A model generated the notes under the pieces. It made no database searches, was not told where the DNA came from, and saw only the letters and a program-made list of their open reading frames with translations. A stretch of 64,000 nucleotides of DNA from Salvia splendens (Eukaryota > Streptophyta > Magnoliopsida > Lamiales > Lamiaceae): NCBI RefSeq assembly GCF_004379255.2, contig NC_056047.1, positions 23,822,293 to 23,886,292 of the forward strand. Direction: 5' to 3'. The translations under genes were made by a program, and so were the position numbers. Positions 25,702 through 36,123 of this stretch are shown in pieces (the first letter of the stretch is position 1; the number at the start of each line of letters is the position of its first letter).

Positions 25702-26330
25702 CTAGTGTTGTGTATAGAACTCACAACTTTCTTCCATTGAGGGCATTGGTTTACTGCAAATTTCCATCCATTTAAATAACAACACTGCATTCCTTATGTG
25801 AATGTCTCCGACTGCTAGCCCCCCTTGATCAACAGGCTTCTGAAATAAATCCCATGCGATCAAGTTTCCTCCATTCGAGCCATTCTCTTTACCCCAAAAG
25901 AATCGTCTTTGTAGTTTGATAATGCGCTTAGCAACATTCTTCGGTAGTCTAAAAAGACTGAGACAGTACATTGGGAGGTTGTTGAGAACCGCTTTACTAA
26001 GAGTTAGCCTACCCGCTTTGGAAAGAGTTGTTGTCTTCCACATTGCAAGTCTTTTCTCAACTTTTTCAATGATCGGCTTCCATGTGGAAGTTTTTTTGGA
26101 TTAGCTCCTAGCTGAATGCCGAGGAAAGAAATTGGTAGCTTAGCCACTCCAGAATCTAGTGTTGCCAAAATGTCCTCAATCCATTCTTCCCCACAACCCA
26201 TAGGAATGAGAACTAATTTCCCATAGTGAATTCTTAGCCCGTCATCAACGCAAAACAATTTAGCAGCTTTTTGTAGTTCTCTCGAGTCCTAAGCTGCTCA
26301 CCCTCAAGCTTCTTGATTTCAGCCTCAATA
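25702..26330 (-). pseudogene. LINE reverse transcriptase, C-terminal part
   Basis: FCVDDGLRIHYGKLVLIPMG, FLGIQLGANPKKL and WKTTTLSKAGRLTLSKAVLN are the standard L1 sequence after the YADD palm motif. GKENGSNGGNLIAWD follows in order. A frameshift lies near 26040. The palm core with YADD is absent. Confidence 0.85.
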
Positions 26331-26424
26331 TTTCCATAATTCTCTTTGTTCCATTTCCTCAAGGGTCGGTGTATTGCAGTCTATTTCTTATAGAGGGGTA
26401 GATTACTCAGGCTTCTCCATTCCT

Positions 26425-26700
26425 CTAGAACCATTTTGCTAAACTCCGGATGCGAGAACCACGCGTTAGTACTTCTGAAAGGCTTATAGACGGGAGCTTA
26501 AATGTCAGTGACATAGACAGTGGGGCGTGATCTGAATTTAAGTTTGGAAGAGCCTTAAGATTCAACTCTGGGAACTTGAATCTCCACTCTTGGTAAAAAA
26601 AGAACCTATCTAGTTTACTTCTCGACGTTCCCTGGCCCAAGTATATTTTCTTCCCAGCAATGACACCTCCTCAACCAACATCTCATCACTCCATCTTGTT
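26425..26700 (-). pseudogene. LINE endonuclease, C-terminal part
   Basis: The order GRKYTW, then SKLDRFFFYQEWRFKFPELN and NSDHAPLSMSL matches the end of the apurinic endonuclease domain of plant L1 ORF2 (T...SRLDR....W, SDH.P). The SDH catalytic motif survives. The upstream part is missing or decayed before about 26760. Confidence 0.78.
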
Positions 26701-26807
26701 AAGTCTCTACTACTTGATGCACAACTATGAACATGACGAACACTCAATATTATTCCCCATCGAAGTCAGTTATGTGGCACTAATCACACATTATATATTG
26801 ACTTCAT

Positions 26808-27005
26808 GGGCGTTCGGTTTGCAAGATTGTATCTCGTGATTAAATATCTAGTGTGTTTGGTTCATAAAAATCATTCTCATAACTCAATCATAGATGGATA
26901 ATCATAGGATAATTAGTCATAGCTAACTCTCTATGACTAAAATAATCTCACAACTTAATCCTAGATTATATCTTGGTACTATTTTATCTAGGAAACCGAA
27001 CACCA
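26808..27005. mobile_element. MITE, GTTCGGTTT family
   Basis: The ends gggcgttcggtttgcaaga and the inverted taggaaaccgaacacca enclose AT-rich DNA. The element at 46997-47166 is the same family. It lies within the C-terminal Harbinger remnant. Confidence 0.65.
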
Positions 27006-27240
27006 CCTTCGTGTATTATCCGGTACATGCTTATCGAGTATGAAGTAAACATCACAACTAATTTTGTCGATGAGGGAGACACATCTAGCTCGGAAACAAA
27101 CCACAACAATCTAGCTCAAGGTGAACCACACCCATCAATTATGACATTTTCAAAGTTGGCGCGCTTCTTTTCTCGAAGAATGGTTTCATGACCAACTGTC
27201 CTACTTCAACTGGATCTCATCGATTAAATTTAGGCATGCT
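26995..27240 (+). pseudogene. PIF/Harbinger transposase, C-terminal fragment
   Basis: SCIIRYMLIEYE resembles the CIIMHNMIVEDE motif after the catalytic domain of Harbinger transposases. About 55 codons later the frame passes into LLQLDLID, like the usual (H)xQLQxDLIEH end. This agrees with the N-terminal fragment at 21295-21470 lying in the same orientation on the other side of the LINE. Identification rests on short motifs. Confidence 0.5.
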
Positions 27241-27330
27241 CCTTGATTGGATGAACAATTTTTATTTACATTTGATTTTATGCATGTAATTTTTTTATTT
27301 TAATTTGTTTTTTAAAAATCTTAATATTTA

Positions 27331-27576
27331 CTCCCTCCGTCCGAAGTTACTTGAGTCGTATTCCATTTTGGGTTGTCCCAAGTTACTTGAGTCATTTCTC
27401 TTTTTGGCTTAAAACAAAACATCTAATCACACTTACTTTATTCTTTCTTTTACTTTACCCTCTCTCCTATCTCTTACTTTACTATCTTTTCTACTACTTT
27501 ATTTAACTCACTAAATACAACTTTCTTAAATCCCGTGCTGAAAAGAAACGCCTCAAGTAACGTGGGAATGGGGGAG
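27331..27576. mobile_element. Stowaway-like MITE
   Basis: The ends ctccctccgtccgaagttac and caagtaacgtgggaatgggggag are inverted and TA-flanked. Confidence 0.8.
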
Positions 27577-27612
27577 TATTAATTATGAAAGGTCATAATT
27601 GAAAAATAAATA

Positions 27613-28081
27613 CTCCATCCGGTCCTTATTAAATGCACATATTTTATTTAGTTGGACTTCAATAAATGTCTCATTTCACTTTTACTATTTTCAAGTAGGT
27701 GGATCACACAATCCACTAACTTATGCTACACACAATTATTATAAAATTAATATTCCATCATCCACAAAAAATAGTCCTATTAGTGTACGATGCAGGTTTT
27801 AATCAGAAATTGGTAAAGTATGAGAAAATGAGAAAAAATAGGTAAAGTAAAAGAGATGGAGGGAAAAAGTAGGTAAAGTATGGAAGAGAAGAAAAAAGTG
27901 GATAAAGTATCAGAGAGAAACTTTCCATTTTTAGAAATGAGACTATTTTTTGTTAACATCCCAAAATAGAAATATAATACTTTTTTTATAGAGGAGTGTA
28001 TAAAAGTAGACCCACATTCCACTAACTTTTTCAAACTTTCCTTAAATAAATTTTTAAAATCCGCATCAGTTAAATATAATA
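27613..28081. mobile_element. MITE remnant(s)
   Basis: A Stowaway-like left end (ctccatccggtccttatt) follows TA at 27611, but no matching right end is present before the next MITE. The sequence in between has MITE-like motifs such as cattccactaac. Confidence 0.4.
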
Positions 28082-28536
28082 CTCCCTCCATCCCACTTTA
28101 GAAATTCTCATTTGAGTTCGACATGAATTTTAAGAAATATAAAGAAAAGTTGGTGAAAAAAAATAGTGGAATGTGAGTCCTACTTCTATATATTCCCTCT
28201 GTTCCATTAAAAATGAAACGTTTTTCTTTTTGGATTATCTCATTAAAAATGAAACGTTTCCTAAAATGGAAATATCTCTATCTCTACTTTTTCGTCTCTC
28301 TTACATTACTCTATCTACATTAACTCACAAAACATCAATACATAAAAACTCGTGCCGATTCCCTACTGTTGCATATTTAATAAGGCGGAGGGAGTATTAG
28401 TTTTATTATAAAATGTGAGTGGAAAAGTTAGTGGAATAAGGAGTTTATTACCATTTATTGAATATTCCAACCAGGACTCCTAAAGTAGGACACCAAAAAA
28501 TAATAAATCGGGACTCCTAAAGCTAGACGGAGGGAG
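28082..28536. mobile_element. Stowaway-like MITE hosting another MITE
   Basis: The outer ends ctccctccatcccactttag and ctaaagctagacggagggag are inverted and TA-flanked. Without the nested element at 28193-28394 its length would be about 250 bp, normal for the family. Confidence 0.85.
28193..28394. mobile_element. MITE nested in a MITE
   Basis: The ends ttccctctgttccattaaa and tatttaataaggcggaggga are inverted, with TA flanks that lie inside the outer MITE. Joining the outer sequences restores the text found in the related MITEs at 8432 and 10200. Confidence 0.85.
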
Positions 28537-28647
28537 TACTAATAGACTGAAGGACTATATAAAACTGAGGATACTATAAAATAAAAATAGTGCAACTTAT
28601 TGAAAAAGTAAGTGGTTCGGGAATATGACTTTTGTTGTTGGTTATTA

Positions 28648-28840
28648 CTTTCTCCGTTCCATAAAAGATGTCATACTTATGAGATGATATGAAATTTTAT
28701 GGGTTTTATGTAATAAGTGGAGAAAGAAAATATAATTTTTATATTAATATTATAGAGAACTTTTTGAAAAATAGAAACGTAACATCTTTAGTGGAATAAA
28801 TTAAAAGAAAAGAGAAACACCTTTTATAGAAAGGAGGGAA
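28648..28840. mobile_element. Stowaway-like MITE
   Basis: The ends ctttctccgttccataaaag and ccttttatagaaaggagggaa are inverted and TA-flanked. Confidence 0.78.
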
Positions 28841-30346
28841 TAATCAAGTATAAAAAGTTGACATGATATGTACTTAAATATAATACTAATATTACTACTC
28901 CCTTCGTCCCTCAAGAATATACACTCTTTCCTTTTTAGTCTGTCCCACAAGAATATTGTCACGCCCACCCTTTCTAAGGATAGAAAAAACGGTTGATCGC
29001 GACTAGTGGGGGATTAAGAAAGCGGGGAAGAAGGGGGAAAACAACTGTATGATTGGACTTGGCTCAAAATCATAGAAATAACTTGAATAAAATCAGAGTA
29101 TCATCTCGACAATTACATGAACTCGGAAGAAATACTGTTTAGCTGAAGCGTTCAAGAGCGAATGACATCATGTATGGAGACACGATGCATCCAAATACTA
29201 TCGAAGGAAATTCGCCATCTCTGCTCAACACCGCCCATCGTCATCACTGTTCAACCTGCACATTTTTAAAACATATGCAGGGCTGAGTACTTGATATGCT
29301 CAGTGGTCACATGCCAACATACATTTTGATAAAATATCATGTCAAGCCCTCATTGAGTGACATCGGGGTTTTAACTTTGAAAGAGCTCGAGTACACTAAA
29401 ACATTTTCTCGTAAAATATGACTGCGCAATCAAACTTCCTTTCATCATTCACCATATCTGAACTATACATGACAGAGAATGTGGCCACATTCAAAGTCAC
29501 TAGGCCGGCTAACTCGAAGGATGGTGCCCGATCTACATGTTGTGTACACTAGTCCGAGTTGAGTTTGCGGCTCTACTAGGACCCGAATTCGATTAACTAT
29601 ACATGGCAAAAGCCACTTCAGATAGGCATTCCATAAAAATAAAACATGGCCTGACATAACATATATTTTCTCATAGAACGTGCTTTAAACATAAACCATA
29701 TTTAAACAGAAAGCCCACACAAAAATGTAGGATAGAAATGCCCACCTCGTTCGCTTAAAAGATCTCACAACTTGTAAATTCCTCATTCCTAAGTTAGAGT
29801 CTCACGGAATAATTCCCTTTAAAGAGGTAAAGTAGTAACATAACAATTAGAACGAGAAAACTACTAATTAGAATACATGCACCCTAATTAAAGTCTTTTA
29901 TCTTGTTTCACGGTTTTTGCATATTTTCGATTATTCGGCTGCCGCCTAAGGCGTCGCGTGCGACGCCGGTCGGCCGCTTACGCTTATAACTCCTTTGTTG
30001 ACTCCTCATAATTTTCCTCCACGATATAGGATTTAATCCCAAGATTTTGATTAAGCGCGTAACTCACTTTCACCAATTACTTTCCCTCGAATTAATTATT
30101 TCGGACCTGGGATACAATGTCATTCGAATTATTCCAGAAATTAATTAATTAAAAACCCTCCATTAACATTATCCCTCAACCATATTTATTTAGAAGGCCC
30201 AAGGTTCCAATTTAATTAGCCCAAACTTTAATTAAAAGAAAAGAAAAAGGAAGGCCCAAAACGTGGAACAATTCTATTTTTGTTCTAGCCCACTAATGGA
30301 ATTCTATTTTAATGAAGGAGATTAGATTTATTCCGAATGGGGGAGT

Positions 30347-30489
30347 GACGAACAAGGGTTATGCATCGTTATTAATGAAACGCACAACCCTTATGCGTCT
30401 TTGGTTAATGACGTACAAGGGTTATTCGTCGTTTAAAGACGCATAAGCAATATGCGTCTTACCCTAATGACGCATAACCCTTATGCCTC
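30347..30489. repeat. palindrome array, MULE-1 left end (five units)
   Basis: There are five 21-bp units of the form GACGCATAA, three variable bases, TTATGCGTC, several of them degraded (for example gacgaacaa, ttattcgtc), separated by about 10 bases. Confidence 0.85.
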
Positions 30490-30493
30490 ACGC

Positions 30494-30551
30494 TGGTAAG
30501 CATTCCCGCATGTCACGCTGGTGACCCGGGTTCGATCCCCGGCAACGGGGC
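30494..30551 (+). pseudogene. tRNA-Asp(GUC) fragment
   Basis: The sequence matches plant tRNA-Asp from the D loop (TGGTAAG) through the anticodon arm (CATGTCACG with GTC), the T arm with an intact B box (GGTTCGATCC) and the 3' acceptor strand (GGCAACGG), followed by a run of seven T that could end Pol III transcription. The 5' acceptor strand and the A box are missing, so it is not a functional tRNA gene. One anticodon-stem base pair is mismatched. Confidence 0.88.
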
Positions 30552-31247
30552 ATTTTTTTAAACGAATTATTCTAAACATTTGTTTTTGGCAAATAGATAC
30601 GGACGATCAATCATGAAAATTGTGATATATTTTTCGTGAATGGAAGGATTAATAGGAGAACTAAAATCCGCTTACGAACGGTTAAGAAGAGGCTTTACAA
30701 CTAAGTCTAAGTTCCTTAATTGATTACTACAAAATATTTTTCTAGTTTGCAATGTTAGAATATTTAATAAATATTGTAAATAGTATCATCTCATATAAAT
30801 TAGCTGGAAAACAAATTCATCTTGATCAACAATGATCTAAAACGCCATTTTATGAGTAGAATTGCTTTTTATAGAGATGGGATCTTTTCTCTCATTTTTA
30901 CAACCGTTGATAATATTATCATCGGACTTCATATGATATACCTAAAACATTATCATGAGAAAAACTAGTGTGACTAATTTTTTTTCATCCTAAAGAATGA
31001 GGTAGAACATATAAGAATAATTAAAATGTAGTAACAAAATTTCTATATATTCTCATACCTCATTTTTTTATAATATATTCAATTACAATAAAAAGCACAC
31101 CCCCACAATTCAAACTCAAGAAAACAAATCATTACGTTATACCATAATTACTACTATGTGTTATCTTTAATAAAAACTGTTGAAAAATATTTGTTCACTA
31201 TATTCACATATAAAAAAGGTAAAGAGTAGTTAAATATGATTAAAAAT

Positions 31248-31583
31248 TTATACTTTCTTTTTCTTATCCACTTTTGTAAGATAAATTTTGCATGAAAGAA
31301 AAAAAAAGAAACAAAACATTACATTATACCGTTTATTTGGAGACTGAAATCCATGGCTTTTGATCCTCTGTTCATCATCTCCATCCCACAAAGTTAAACG
31401 ATCATCACTTTCACCTTCACGAAATACTATTTTAGGTGGCAAAACCATCTCCTCTCCACCACCTCTTCTCAGCACTTGCTTAAAATACCTTGCAAAAACC
31501 CTACAATTATCTTCCAACAAACCCTCATATCCCCTCTCCAGCTCCTTCAGCTCCTTGTTAGTAGAAGATAGATACAACCCCAT
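31248..31583 (-). CDS. unrecognised 111-residue frame inside MULE-1, possible captured gene piece
   Basis: The frame starts MGLYLSSTNKELKELERGYE and is hydrophilic with charged, helix-like character over residues 8-40; it ends in a low-complexity Phe and Lys-rich tail that is probably non-coding sequence. No domain is recognised. Its position between the MULE inverted repeats suggests a captured host fragment, as in Pack-MULEs. Its codon pattern looks coding up to about residue 87 (…HGFQSPNKRYN). A real exon boundary after that point is plausible. Confidence 0.3.
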   Translation of the reverse strand: MGLYLSSTNKELKELERGYEGLLEDNCRVFARYFKQVLRRGGGEEMVLPPKIVFREGESDDRLTLWDGDDEQRIKSHGFQSPNKRYNVMFCFFFFLSCKIYLTKVDKKKKV

Positions 31584-31830
31584 ACGTCTTCATTTGCATT
31601 TTCTTTAATACGCCAAATCAGGGTGGAATATCAATACGAAGTCATTATACAAATGAAATTATTTGAGACATGTTTATAACAAAAGAAGCTTATGCGAAAT
31701 GTCTATCAAATTCGTAAAATAATTCCAATTAACTTCTTTAATGAATTATTTTATAAGAGTAATATCTATTTGCCAAAAACAAATGTTTAGAATAACTCAT
31801 TTTTATCAAATACTAATCACTTAAAAAAAT

Positions 31831-31888
31831 GCGCCGTTGCCGGGGATCGAACCCGAGTCACCCGCGCGACAGGCTGGAATGCTTACCA
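31831..31888 (-). pseudogene. tRNA-Asp(GUC) fragment, second copy
   Basis: On the minus strand it reads TGGTAAGCATTCCAGCC, then CTGTCGCG at the anticodon loop, GGTTCGATCC (B box) and GGCAACGGCGC, followed by a run of seven T. It is the mirror copy of the fragment at 30494-30551 and lacks the same 5' part. The two copies differ at a few positions, so they have diverged since the inverted repeat formed. Confidence 0.88.
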
Positions 31889-31892
31889 GCGT

Positions 31893-32035
31893 GACGCATA
31901 AGGGTTATGCGTCATTAGGGTAAGACGCATAATGCTTATGCGTCTTTTAACGACGCATAATCCTTGTGCGTCATTAACCAAAGACGCATAAGGGTTGTGC
32001 GTTTCATTAATAACGACGCATAACCCTTGTGCGTC
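31893..32035. repeat. palindrome array, MULE-1 right end (five units)
   Basis: There are five units of GACGCATAA, three variable bases, TTATGCGTC, better preserved than at the left end. Spacers are about 10 bases, with one of about 12. Confidence 0.9.
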
Positions 32036-33083
32036 ACTCCCACATTCGGAATTAATCTAATCTCCTTCATTAAAATGAAACTCCATTAGTGGGCTAAAAC
32101 AAAAATAGAAAGAACTCCCCAAAACATATACCCCTTCTCCACCATCGGGCACTCCCCCTTCTCTCTCATTTCTCTTATTCACCAATTCTCCCAAATTGAG
32201 AGATACCCAAATCGCAAACCCTCAATTCTGTAGCCTCCCTCCTCACGACTCCACGCCGTCGCTTCTGTCCCAGCTCGCTGGGTCAGCCCTCGCCAGCCAC
32301 CGCCGCTGCTGTCTCCTTGGCGGAAATCGCCGCTGCAGCGAGAGGGGTGGTCATCGTTCAGCCGCTGCTGCTGTCCGCCTTCGCTCGGAAAGCCCCAATT
32401 CACGGTTCGGCAGCCCCGAGACGGCCCCGATTAGATAAGTTCTTTACATTCCGTTATGTTCAATTCGTGATCTTCGATTAATTCTGATTGTTGATTGAGT
32501 TATGTGTGGGAGTGATGTATGATGATCATGATATGATATGTTCATCGAGTTCGAAAATTTGGTTGGAAAAATATACCTCCGTTTGCAACTAATCGACAAA
32601 GGAAAATGGAGAAATTCCTTGTTGGTTTCGATCACTTGAGTTTAGAATGGAAATCGAATTGAGGACTAGGCAGTTGTTCGAACTCTCGGTTTCTGCCATG
32701 AATTTCATAGAACATTCCACGAGTTTTTGGTAGGAATTGAAAACAAGTTCTTCCACTCTCTTTCTCCCTCTCGGCTCTCTCTCTCTTTGGTTTTTGCTAG
32801 GAGTTTCAGATTGTGAAAGTGAGGAGGAATGGTGAGACTACCGTGATTATGAAAGAGTAGAAATTTGAGAATTGATTGAGATTAAATCTCAATTAATTTG
32901 GTGATTAAATTGTACTTAGTGGCTAGTTTAATTGTGATAAATCCTCATGATTAGGATTAATTTGGTGGTTTAATTCCTTGCAGGTAACGGCTATGAAATG
33001 GGGATCAATTCTTTTTTTGGTAAAGGACTTTAATTGAATTCCATTTTAATGAAGAGCATTACTTGTATTCTGCCTCAGGGAGT

Positions 33084-33291
33084 GACGCATAAGAGTTATG
33101 CGTCACTAACAGAAAGACGCATAATAATTATGCGTCGTTAGTTATTGACGCATAATCGTTATGCGTCGCTAATAAACAACGCATAAGGGTTATGCGTCGT
33201 TAGATATTGACGCATAACCATTGTGCGTCATTTATTAACGACGCATAACTCTTATGCGTCGTTTATTAGCGACGCATAATTCTTATGCGTC
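33084..33291. repeat. palindrome array, MULE-2 left end (seven units)
   Basis: Seven 21-bp palindromes start at 33084, 33116, 33147, 33178, 33209, 33240 and 33271. Arms are GACGCATAA and TTATGCGTC with rare substitutions. The three central bases differ from unit to unit (gag, taa, tcg, ggg, cca, ctc, ttc, read with their flanks). Spacers are 10 bases except the first (11), giving a 31-bp period. Confidence 0.95.
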
Positions 33292-33906
33292 GTTCGTTGA
33301 GTTTTAAACCGGGCAGAAGGCAGAACCAGCCAGAAACGAACGCGCAGAAGCAGGGGACGAAATCAAGCTATTTCCGACGAATCTGAGCAAAATCCGGCGA
33401 ATTTCCACCATTTTGCAACCATATTCCGGTAATTGTTCTTCAATTTGGCTAAATACATCCTTTTATGTTTAATTTGGGCAGGTTTTCCGTAATTTAGTAA
33501 AAGTAGGGTTTTTGATTAAATTGATGGATTTTTGGTATATTTTTGTTGTTTTGTTGTATATAATTAGGGATTATGATGAAATTATGGGTTATGATGAAAT
33601 TGATGGAATTTTTGGTCGACTTTCCGTAATTTGTGTATTTCATATGGATTTAATTTAGCAAAATTAGGGTTTATGATGAAATTGTTGGATTTGTTGGTCG
33701 ATTTTCCGTAATTTGGGTATTTCATACGCATATAATTGAATGATAGAAGCAATTGATTAAGTTTTTGTAATTGTGCCCCTTTTGGTGGGTGATTTTATGT
33801 AATTTGGGTATTTCATATGCATATATTGGGCCCCTAAGTTGCAATTTAGTTAGCTTGTTGAGTTGTTATGAAAAAAATTGAATCATGGGTGAATGTTTTG
33901 AAGTAG

Positions 33907-35799
33907 ATGGCATCTGCAAGTTCCGAACAACAGTTATGCTATGGACCTGAGGATCCATCACTACTGTTTCATCAGAACGAACATATTTCAGGCTCCTTGT
34001 TGGCGAATGGCACAACAAATGTGTTGAGAAGTCGTAGGACGAAGAGTAAGGTGTGGGCATTGCCAATACATGAAAATGTGATGTATTGGCTAGATGTATG
34101 GGGGTTCAGAGGCGTGGTTGAATGTGGAAGGCCGATGAGGATGGACAATGAGCTAATAACGGCCTTGATCGAGCGCTGGAGGCCTGAGACACACTGTTTC
34201 CACCTTCCAGTTGGTGAAGTTACTGTAACCTTACAGGATGTGCAAAGCCTGTGGGGTTTGAGAGCAGACAGTCGTGTTTTCACTGGCCGTGACTACCCTG
34301 TTGGATTTGAAGATTGGTCCAGCAAGTGTAGAGATTTGTTGGGATGGATACCTGACGCAGAAACCGAAACGAAGCACGGTGGTTTGTTGATGACGTCTCT
34401 GATCCACCAAGCGACGATGCCGTTGGGTGATGGGCTGCCTGAGTATGCATACATTCAAAGAGCACGTATACATGCTCTGATCTTATTAGGGGGACTTATT
34501 TTACCGGACACCACAGGGTGCAAGGTCCCCTTTATGTGGTTAAATGCCTTAGACGATCCGGAAGATGTGGCTAATATCAGTTGGGGTAGTGCTGCTTTAG
34601 CATACCTGTATCATTATTTGTGCGAGGCTTCTATAGGCAGACAGAGAAGAGATGTGGGTGGACATATGGTTCTCTTGCAGCTGTGGGCCTGGGAAAGAAT
34701 GCCTACATTGAGGCCAGCCTTCTTGATATCGCCTATGCACACGCCGTATACCCCGTGTGGAGCCAAGTAATGTTTTTGTTTAAATTAACTCACATAATTA
34801 TGTATTTTGTTGATAACTTTTGACGTTAATATTATGTATAGGTGGCACGGAGTTACTGAAATTGGAAATGCTCCCCGACATTCAGTAGCTCATTATCGTG
34901 ATCAGTTATCACTGATCCGTCCTGACCAGGTGAAATTTATTTGTGTTGTCTTAGTTAATGAATTTACTTACTATAGTATGAAATTAATTGTATTTTTTAT
35001 TTTATTTGTTTGTAGTTTATGTGGACACCCTATGCAGACTGTATCCTCCCTGAGTACTGCATTGATTCAACTGCATCCTACTTGTGCGATACTTATTTGG
35101 TGTGCTGGTCATTTGTCGAGGCACACGAGGCTGGACGCGTTTCCCGACAATTTAACCGCTACCAGCGTATTCCTCAGTGCTGTGATAGGATGCTACATAG
35201 CTCCGGCCATTTGAGTAAAAGTCACCGTCGTGGGAGGAAGGGCGCTGATTGGGCTAAGGTACATAAGTTCTTCATTGATGAGTGGGACTTGCGCCACGAC
35301 AGGTTCCAAGCAACTTTTGACCATGCAACGACGACAATGGATGGTCGCATTAATCCGGGCTATATGGCGTGGTACAATAGGATCACCGTGTCGTACCTAG
35401 TTCAACCTGGGACACAGTCAACTGAAGGGATGAACGAGGCAGCCCCTTCTAATTTATTGGCGGTATGTGATGTTTTTGTATATAAAAATGTCTTCAGTTT
35501 AAAGTTTGTATTGCTCACCGTGGTATGATGTCATTTGTATTTGTGTTTTCTAGGTTGAGACCCTTCAGGGGATATGGCATTTGACCTCTGAACATGACAC
35601 AGACCCTCGGTTACGGCAGATTCGAGAAATGGCTGCTTCGGCACTTCGTGCGATGAACCATGCTGATGCGATGGAGTATCCATCTTCTCAACGGCGAAAT
35701 GTGGTCATGCCGCCACGCCCACCAACTTCTCTTCGTCATGGACTGCCGGGTGTCCGGATGGGTGGGCACGGGATTACGCGACAGCATAGGTTGTCGTAG
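33907..35799 (+). CDS. plant mobile domain (PMD) protein carried by MULE-2
   Basis: The PMD is found in the host proteins MAIN and MAIL1-3 and in transposons; its biochemical role is unknown. Exons by GT-AG reading: 33907-34766, 34842-34929, 35016-35462 and 35554-35799. Phases agree (2, 0, 0). PMD signatures are WLDVWGFRGVVECGR, LITALIERWRPETHCFHLPV, GEVTVTLQDVQSLWGLRAD, RARIHALILLGGLILPD and MWTPYADCILPEYC. The reading frame meets a TAG at 35797-35799, just before a CAG run, giving a 546-residue product. The same frame then stays open to 36249 and encodes a Pro-rich, then Glu/Gly-rich tail with a basic end (KNKGKAP), so the stop looks like a recent CAG-to-TAG change. The gene starts about 600 bases inside the left palindrome array, which suggests transcription from the inverted repeat. 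Introns argue against a retrocopy. Start at 33907 gives the full first exon; no upstream in-frame ATG was seen. Confidence 0.85.
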
Positions 35800-36020
35800 C
35801 AGCAGCAGCCGCAACCTGAGTATGCGGTACCAAAGCCCTTGAGTCCGGAGTACGATCCACCAGGATGGTCTCAGCTGAGTGGTGCAAGCCACGAGCCCTC
35901 GCAATGGGGAGCACGCGCGTCATGTGATTCATTCTTTGGCAGTGTGTCTGATTGGGATGCAGCTCAACCAGGACGTGATACGTACTTTCAGAATTATCAA
36001 TTTATGGATCTGGTGGGGGA

Positions 36021-36096
36021 AGAAGAGGGTCAGGAAGAAGAGGGTCCGAAAGAAGAGGGCGGGGAAGAAGAGGGCGGGGAAGAAGAGGGCGGGGAT
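36021..36096. repeat. acidic coding repeat, GAAGAGGG-type
   Basis: A 15-bp unit (gaagaagagggcggg with variants) repeats about five times and encodes EEEG(G/Q/P) blocks in the tail after the PMD stop codon. Confidence 0.8.
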
Positions 36097-36123
36097 GAAC
36101 ATGACAAAGTAATATTCCGACCA

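Larger units (their letters stand above)
21484..26760 (-). mobile_element. L1-type LINE, internally deleted and interrupted
   Basis: On the minus strand, coding pieces appear in the order endonuclease end (about 26700-26425), C-terminal reverse transcriptase region (26330-25702), a VGNGARTRFWLDKWNGND segment (about 25600-25540), a segment near 24000-23850, a zinc-finger-like CALCGENLKQC near 22330-22300, and a C-terminal SWSIWRFRNKVIFQ region (21960-21700). The run of T at 21484-21492 is the poly-A tail. Most of the reverse transcriptase core between the endonuclease and about 26330 is missing. A MITE (22112-22292), an LTR (22503-23841) and an LTR-like insert (about 24064-25375) interrupt it. 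Confidence 0.82.
30265..32117. mobile_element. small MULE (MULE-1) with tRNA-Asp fragments in its inverted repeats
   Basis: The terminal inverted repeats are about 340 bp, starting ggaacaattctatttttg and, from the other end, ggagttctttctatttttg. The target duplication is CCCAAAACGT (30255-30264) and CCCAAAACAT (32118-32127), one mismatch, typical of Mutator-like elements. Each repeat holds, from outside in, a region AATGAAGGAGATTAGATT, an array of five palindromes, a tRNA-Asp fragment and a cattTGTTTTTGGCAAATAG segment. There is no transposase. It belongs to the same family as the large MULE at 33001-45376. Confidence 0.9.

Noticed and set aside
30494..30551. Functional tRNA-Asp gene
   Set aside because: The 5' acceptor strand, D-arm start and A box are missing in both copies; a cloverleaf cannot form.
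32196..32438. Host coding exon in a GC-rich stretch
   Set aside because: The segment lies within the split LTR, has frames on both strands and no recognised domain; it fits a GC-rich LTR leader better.
33084..33291. CRISPR-like regular repeat array
   Set aside because: Plant nuclear DNA, palindromic units with only 10-base spacers that resemble one another, and location in transposon ends; no cas genes.
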